From: Hyposmocoma kahamanoa
Taxonomy: Eukaryota; Arthropoda; Insecta; Lepidoptera; Cosmopterigidae
NCBI RefSeq assembly: GCF_003589595.1
Contig: NW_020653854.1
Coordinates: 25,681,030 to 25,745,029, forward strand
DNA length: 64,000 nt
Reading direction: 5' to 3'
Part shown: positions 58,412-64,000 of the stretch, one piece after another
How the letters are laid out: the number at the start of each line of letters is the position of its first letter
How positions within the stretch are numbered: position 1 is the stretch's first letter
Made by a program: the position numbers and the translations under genes
The notes under the pieces: generated by a model
Database searches by the model: none
What the model was told of the DNA's origin: nothing
Seen by the model: the letters and a program-made list of their open reading frames with translations, nothing else

Positions 58412-58546
58412 TTGTTTCAAGTGACAGGATAAGCAAGTCGTAAAGGATCTGAGGACCAGCGCCAGTTCGCTAGGGACATAAGTTGTCAAGTTCCATGTGC
58501 CTGTAATTGCATCAGAACTTTTACCCTTTGAACTCGAAATCCAGTA
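58412..58546 (-). mobile_element. Rep-A copy, split by a 916-bp transposon
   Basis: GTTTCAAGTGACAGGATAAGC ... CATAAGTTGTCAAGTTCC ... AAATCCAGTA. The Rep-A sequence resumes as TAATGCTCA at 59463-59471, after the inserted element. Confidence 0.72.
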
Positions 58547-59462
58547 AGGGAGAGCGGGCTGAACGTTCCGATTTTCAAATAATTTGCAGTTTTATACTGA
58601 AAATAAAGGATTTGATTGTCAACAAGTGGAAATGTTGAATAAATGTTTATCGCTTTTTGTAATAGCATAGTCACTTCTACTAATATCGCAATAGTCTTTT
58701 CCATAGAGGCTAATTTTTGACTAATTTCGGAGCGGAACATTCAGCCCCGCTTTGGGGCGCGTTTTGGGGGGCCTTTGAGGCAAATTGTTCCGCGTAGATT
58801 ATGACAAACAAAGATTTTTTTAAATAAAACCACCTATTTTATAATTGTATGTATGTAATGTTTATATTATGCACAAGTAATTTGAAAAAAAAAAACAACT
58901 ACATTCTTATTCATCAGTAATATTATTCATCGCTCATTTCTTTATCTGAATCACAGTTAAGACACATAAGTGACTCTATCATCTTGTCTAAATATTTGAA
59001 ATGAGCCCGTTTGTAGTTTGGCATCCTTAAAACAAAGAAAAATTGTCATAAAAATTTTAAGTATGATTGCATGTCAATTGGGGACGTTGTTCCTAGGAAC
59101 AACCAGCCCCTCCAGGTAGGAACTTATAGCCCCAAATTACGTTTTTATACGAAGACTGACATACCGGCAAAGTAACAGAATCAATCAAAAAATTCTCAAA
59201 CAATAAGATTCCTTACTAATGTCACTACAATTTAGAAAAGTTACGTATGTAATCGACCTATAATAAACAAAGACAGACCAAAAAAGTTAAACAAGAAAAA
59301 ATTTACTTACGTGATATTTTGTATACACGTCGTCGCCGGACTGGCTGCCGACAAGACGCATTACCTGACGCTTTAACGACGCGCTTCATTGCTACATTTT
59401 TCCTTGCAAAGTGAGTGCTGTGAGAACAACTTACCCCGGGAACTACCAGCCCTGGTCTCCCC
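58547..59462 (-). mobile_element. 916-bp TA-flanked DNA transposon, internally deleted
   Basis: The left end is AGGGAGAGCGGGCTGAACG and the right end, inverted, is GGGGAGACCAGGGCTGGTAG. TA is duplicated at 58545-58546 and 59463-59464 (TAA also fits). Uninterrupted Rep-A copies read CAGTAATGCTCA across the site. On the minus strand, near the right end, an ATG frame (MKRVVKASGNASCRQPVRRR) runs into GTAAGT. Near the left end, after an AAG acceptor, is a short C-terminal frame (MPNYKRAHFKYLDKMIESL). So first- and last-exon remnants of a spliced gene survive. Tc1/mariner-pogo or PIF-like origin is inferred only. Confidence 0.78.
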
Positions 59463-59504
59463 TAATGCTCAAGTTAAAATACAGTTTACACGTATTTTAG
59501 TATT

Positions 59505-59800
59505 CAAGACACCAGGTAATGGGACGAATAGGTCGTGCGCCTGGTGGTAACTGAACAACCTGTCGATTAGTTGAAGTGTCGCTCAGCACTTTAAATCACA
59601 AAGACCTGAGGGTCACTGCCACTGCACCCATCACCCTGAGACATAAGTTGACAAGTCCCATGTGCCCGTAATTTCACCAGCACTCTTACCCTTCAAAACC
59701 AAAACGCAATAATGCTGACATTACTGCTTGGCGGCAGAAATTAGAAATTAGCATTTCCCTGAACGAAACCATTTACAAGGAGTTCTACCGCTACTAAACT
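59505..59800 (-). mobile_element. Rep-A copy, nearly full length
   Basis: CAAGACACCAGGTAATGGGAC ... ACCCTGAGACATAAGTTGAC ... GAGTTCTACCGCTACTAAAC. Confidence 0.85.
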
Positions 59801-59937
59801 AAGTGTAAGTTTTTGCTAAGTTCAGACAAAAAACCGCACGCGTGACTGATGGTTTTTATGGATTAACTTAGATTAATAGAGCGTTTAGAGACTAAAACAG
59901 TTTACATTTATATAATTTTACGACTTCGGAGCTCCAT

Positions 59938-60115
59938 CGGTTTGCTCTGTGGGCATGTGAGATGATGAGGTTCGATTTCCAGTAAGACCAATTTGGGAAA
60001 TGACCTTTTCTGATTTTGTTCTGGTCTGGGTGCTTTCGGTAGTACCCTGGAGTGAACTGTTGCTCTGGTATTCACAGGACAGGGCATTTCCTTGTTATGA
60101 GATAGGTAATTGGAG
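59938..60115 (+). mobile_element. Possible tRNA-derived SINE
   Basis: GAGCTCCATCGGTTTGCTC and GAGGTTCGATTTCC act as A- and B-box-like motifs about 25 bases apart, followed by GACCAATTTGGGAAATGACC. Resemblance to other moth SINE heads is moderate. Confidence 0.4.
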
Positions 60116-60184
60116 TGGATGTTTGGCGGATTATCTTTCTTTTATTATTATTTTTTTATTAAAATAAGTGCGCTTTTGTCCTCT

Positions 60185-60500
60185 ATCTCACCTGATGGTA
60201 AGTGACAATAAGGTTGACGATGTAGCATGCACACCTAAATAATGCCTATTCACTTTCGCTTTGAAAAGGTCCCAGTTATATCGTCCGGGGAACAAGTCCG
60301 CAACCAGGGAATTCCACTCCCTAGCCGCTCGTCATATAAATGTGGAGGCGAAACGCTTCGTGAGAATCCTGGGAATATCCACAACATAGGGGTGGAATTC
60401 CAGCGCATATCTAGTCTCCCGATTATAGAAAGGGGAAGGCGGAATCAAGTTATGCAATTCCATCGTACACTCTCCGCGATATATCCTGATATATGAATAT
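60185..60500 (-). mobile_element. Non-LTR retrotransposon 3' fragment
   Basis: The minus strand carries frame pieces WNSLVADLFPG and PRILTKRFAST, remnants of the RT C-terminus, followed by the inverted 3' end CACCTGATGGTAAGTGAC. There is at least one stop. The + strand 84-codon frame over it (60242-60496) is antisense. Confidence 0.72.
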
Positions 60501-61243
60501 AATCTTTGTAGAGACTAACTACTAACCTACTAAAAATCTACCAATCCTGTACCCATAACCTTTACTCGCAGAAAGCCTTAAAGCCAGGCTGTTACAATGA
60601 GTAATACAGCGTGCAGATCATGAAGTCGATATAGCGCTAACTAAGCTCGCACGTGCGCGGGCGCCGGTCACGAAAGGCAATGGCGACAGCACCGGGCGGG
60701 GCTGTCTTTGTCTTAGTTCAAAATGGTTCTAGTTAATTGGTATCTCCACGACGACAGACACTTTGTTTGCCGTTATTTCTGTTTTTTGAAAAGATTTTAA
60801 GTAGATTTTAATAATCTATTGCTAGACATAAAAGGCCATATCATTATCAACATAGAGTTGTCGGTCGATTTCTGTGTAGTGGCGATTGTACAGTCGCCTA
60901 AAAGTTCGTCGCGTCAGGGAGGCCTTACTTCCCTTGTTTGCTCTCCTGACTTACTTAAACTAGACTACGGGAAGGACATAACCATGGCCAACATTACAAG
61001 CACAGGGTTGCACCCGTACGGAATATGTTGTTCAAAACGGGCTATATACATAAATATGCTCACATTCATAATTAACAATATTTATTAAAAACAAAACCAA
61101 TTTAAAAGTTAATGCAAGTTAGTAAAATAATACGAAAAGAGCTGTGCGAGTTTCATATAAGCAAAAGAACATTATTTTATTGATAGGAAGGACTTTGAAA
61201 AAGTTTACCGTATCTATGGACCTCTTTTCGCTACAATTTTTAA

Positions 61244-61332
61244 CCGCCTCCGTGGTTTTAACGGTTGCCATACTGGACTGCCACGCAGAGGTCCCGCGTT
61301 CGTTTCCCGGGCCGAGAGACATATTTGTAAGG
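61244..61332 (+). mobile_element. tRNA-derived SINE (family E), head only
   Basis: CCGCCTCCGTGGTTTTAACGG, CTGGACTGCCACGCAGAGG, and GCGTTCGTTTCCCGGG as a mutated B box, then GAGAGACATATTTGTA; the body is lost. Confidence 0.72.
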
Positions 61333-61742
61333 TAACAGGGTTTTCCTAGTAATCCTTCCCAAATGTTTTATAAGCTAAACAAATATACTACAACGTCTTC
61401 AAAGCGTATTGTTGCAAAAACTACCTACCTGCCGGCATCCTGTGCATTGTACGAGTACAATAGACCGATTTGTATGAGTTTGTATTTCGTATGGAGACGA
61501 TGCATTGTTTTCGAATTCATAACGTTTTGTAGGCACTTGATAGTTTGGTGTTGACAACAACAAAGGATACTACAGAAACTACGGCTTTTGATGCAATAAC
61601 CAGTACATACGGACATACAGTCATCATTGCCTATCGCCACTTTGCACGATCCTGTAAAATTTTCCTTGCCTCACGTACATTGATCAATCTTTTCACACAA
61701 ACCCTTTTTCCAGCCAATTCTCACTAGATGTTCCGACCTTTT

Positions 61743-61885
61743 CAACCGACTTTAAAAAAAAGTTTGATGATCTTTTTTGTGAGAATACCTTAGTATTGGT
61801 CCCATTTAAATTTGATGAAATTAATCCACCTCTAAGGGTGGCAAGTAGGGGATGAATCCAATTTCGCGCATGTTCCGGTAACCGA
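61743..61885 (+). mobile_element. Rep-B copy 9, truncated
   Basis: CAACCGACTTTAAAAAAAAG ... CCACCTCTAAGGGTGGCAAG ... CGGTAACCGATCG. Confidence 0.65.
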
Positions 61886-61984
61886 TCGTTAATTTTTAGT
61901 TTCAGTTTGTATTTTGATTATGTACATATAAGCAAAGTTGAAGGCGGTTCCCTTTTTTTTTAATAAAAATTCTTAAGAACATTC

Positions 61985-62105
61985 TCGATTTGATCTGAAA
62001 ACATCCTTCCTTGTCCTTCTTTCTACAATGTTGCTTTTCACGTTGCACTCTGCTGTCATTCACCCGCTTCATGTGCCTTAACCACAGCAACTACCCTTCT
62101 CTATT
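61985..62105 (-). mobile_element. Degraded reverse-transcriptase C-terminal fragment
   Basis: On the minus strand LWLRHMKRVNDSRVQREKQH resembles the xRWxGHxxRxxxxRV block of retrotransposon RT C-termini. It is short and decayed. Confidence 0.45.
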
Positions 62106-64000
62106 TTTGTCACTGTCTTTAAAACCATATTAGCCGACTTCGGCGTTCAAATAACGAGATTGAGGATGCCCTTAAAAGACGATCAAAAATATCAAAAACA
62201 AACGGGCGTAAATAAAAACAAAGAATGCGAATATCTGTGCTGAATTATTATTACACTTTTGCAAGTGATAGTACATAATAATCAAAGCTGTTTATTATTC
62301 TTGTCTTCAATTTATCATTGATTTTAAAGAGTTTTTATTAAAAATATGTCAGTGGGGCTACGAGCCCAAAAAATTACTCGTTAAAACTAAGGTCGTTGGT
62401 TCCACCATCTAAGTGGGGACATGAGTACTTGAAAATCCTACTGGAGCCACTAGTGGAACCAAACAGTGGGTTCAACAGGCCTAAAGGCAAAAAAATGAGT
62501 CCGAAGTGAAGCTAGTGGAGATTCCAGTCTCTGTCTACTCCAGCGGAAGACGAGCATAATCTATGTACGTAATAAAAATAGTGATAAAACCAAGTAAACC
62601 GGAACATATGTCACGTTCACTCCGTGGTGCATATTCTGTAGGGCAGAGGCGGAAATGCGTGACCAATTTTATCTGACCGTATTATATCCGGTAATTTAGC
62701 TATTACAAAATAGACGCTGTCGAGTAAAGGGATGGGAAGAGAGCAGTTGGAAAATAATGGGATAATTTGATGAGATTTTGTTTGTTGATAAGTCGAGTGT
62801 TGTGATTTTGAATTATAAAACAAGTAGTACGTAATAAATATACCTACTAGTACCTACTAGTGCTTTCATCTTCATCAATTTAATTCACTAAACACGTGAG
62901 AAATGTTTTGTATCCAACGTTACATTGTCCATCACCTGACAAATTTTCGTAAGTAACATTTGGTGAAAATATCATGATAAAGTACTCGCACTATTAATAA
63001 GTTTTTCTTTTTATAAAAAAGATCATTGTTCGAAATCAAACAAAAAATTGCTAAAGAATAATTATTACGTTTACAATATACGGACTCCGTACTAAATATA
63101 AGAATAGCCATTATAAGCCTTTTAGAAGGTTTTACAACTTTAAACTTAAACAGAAACGGATCCGTGCCATATGCCTCCGTTTGTTATGCACCCAATCCCA
63201 TGTGCCCCCGTTAAAAGAGATTACCTTCTAAGACCGTCCTTTTATACAGAAACAGTGACTTTGAATACAATAGCCTTTATTGTCAGGAGAAAAAAAGCGA
63301 ACGGAGAGAATAAGAAAACTTGCAAAATTGTGACCCACATAAAAGTTTAGAAACTGTTTAAATGTTCCATAAAAAATGGACATTACTACGTTGACGTAGG
63401 TTTTTAAATTGAAACATCGAAAAGTGATATTTTGTATACGTAAGATGTGTTCTGGCTATTTAATTACACAAGTAATAAAGGTCTAATAGGCCGGGGAAAA
63501 AATCACACCTCGCCTCTCCATTCCATATTGCAGTAGCGCCATAAAACAGTCTGTAAGGCTTCGAAGGCTCTAAACTGTCGTGTAAGCGAGAAGCCAAACC
63601 GGTCCTGCAGCTGCGCGTGCGCATAAAATACATCTATAACTATAGTTATGTGTTGTGTATCTCGTTATGGAGGCTATTGTGTATGGCTTAGGCTGACCTC
63701 AGACTCTGTAGTACAACAATAAAAAGCACACAGAAGTATACTCATGTGGTAGTAAGTTTTATAGATTATTATAACAGACTTCGTTAAGTATTCATTTGCA
63801 ATTGAAACTGAAAATTAAAATTTTAAACCTGAGTTTAAATTTAACTACAAAGTTCTTTCAATGTTTTACGTACATAGTTTCGATTTCAATGTATCATGTA
63901 ATTTAAACGCTACGCCAAAATCATTACTAACACGAAGGGAAAACTTGAATCTTCAAAATATTTAACTAATTTATTTTAAATAAGACTTCAGAACCTCTAT
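62106..64000. other. No gene seen
   Basis: AT-rich end of the window. A stretch at 62340-62560 with GAAGCTAGTGGAGATTCCAG and GACGAGC may be an old repeat. No coding exon, RNA gene or full element recognised. Confidence 0.4.

Noticed and set aside
1..64000. CRISPR array, bacterial operon or integrated viral genome
   Set aside because: No direct-repeat/spacer array, no Shine-Dalgarno-spaced gene series and no capsid, envelope or integrase-type coding region recognised.

Overview
This window is a piece of a lepidopteran (moth or butterfly) nuclear genome. The evidence is an AT-rich background, spliced protein-coding exons, a USP53/54-type gene whose Drosophila orthologue is echinus, and dense moth/butterfly-style repeats: tRNA-derived SINEs, 5'-truncated non-LTR retrotransposons, MITEs and a very abundant A-tailed ~290-bp retroposon. 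There is no bacterial-type operon, CRISPR array or replication origin. Family and clade names come from reading motifs by eye; no database search was run.

Layout. 1-1.6 kb is 3' flank. 1.6-7.3 kb holds the last four coding exons of a minus-strand echinus/USP53/54 gene: 7111-7253, 6277-6436, 5913-6032 and the very long terminal exon 1623-5780. An open 243-nt exon on the same strand (16287-16529) ends in a good splice donor and may be its first coding exon. The exon that should carry the USP catalytic-Cys box was not found in the window.

From 7.3 kb to the end I see almost no host coding sequence. At least 21 copies of the A-tailed repeat, here called Rep-A, lie on both strands. About nine copies of an element with AACCGAC termini (Rep-B), five copies of a tRNA-derived SINE and several non-LTR tails are interspersed. 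Four kinds of DNA transposon have readable ends: MITE-C (three copies, each with a perfect 8-bp target duplication), a 583-bp hAT-like element, MITE-D (two copies, 3-bp duplications) and a 916-bp TA-flanked element nested inside Rep-A. A 100-N assembly gap lies at 53448-53547, abutted by a perfect 47-bp inverted repeat.

Just after the gap, a GC-rich non-LTR retrotransposon (53548 to about 57195, minus strand) carries an uninterrupted 998-codon endonuclease plus reverse-transcriptase ORF with all recognisable catalytic motifs. It is the only apparently intact mobile-element gene and probably a young insertion.

The host gene and the transposons are not functionally linked. What can be learned here concerns the echinus gene model (missing Cys-box exon, candidate uORF, twin KKSVSF motifs) and the nesting and target duplications of the mobile elements.
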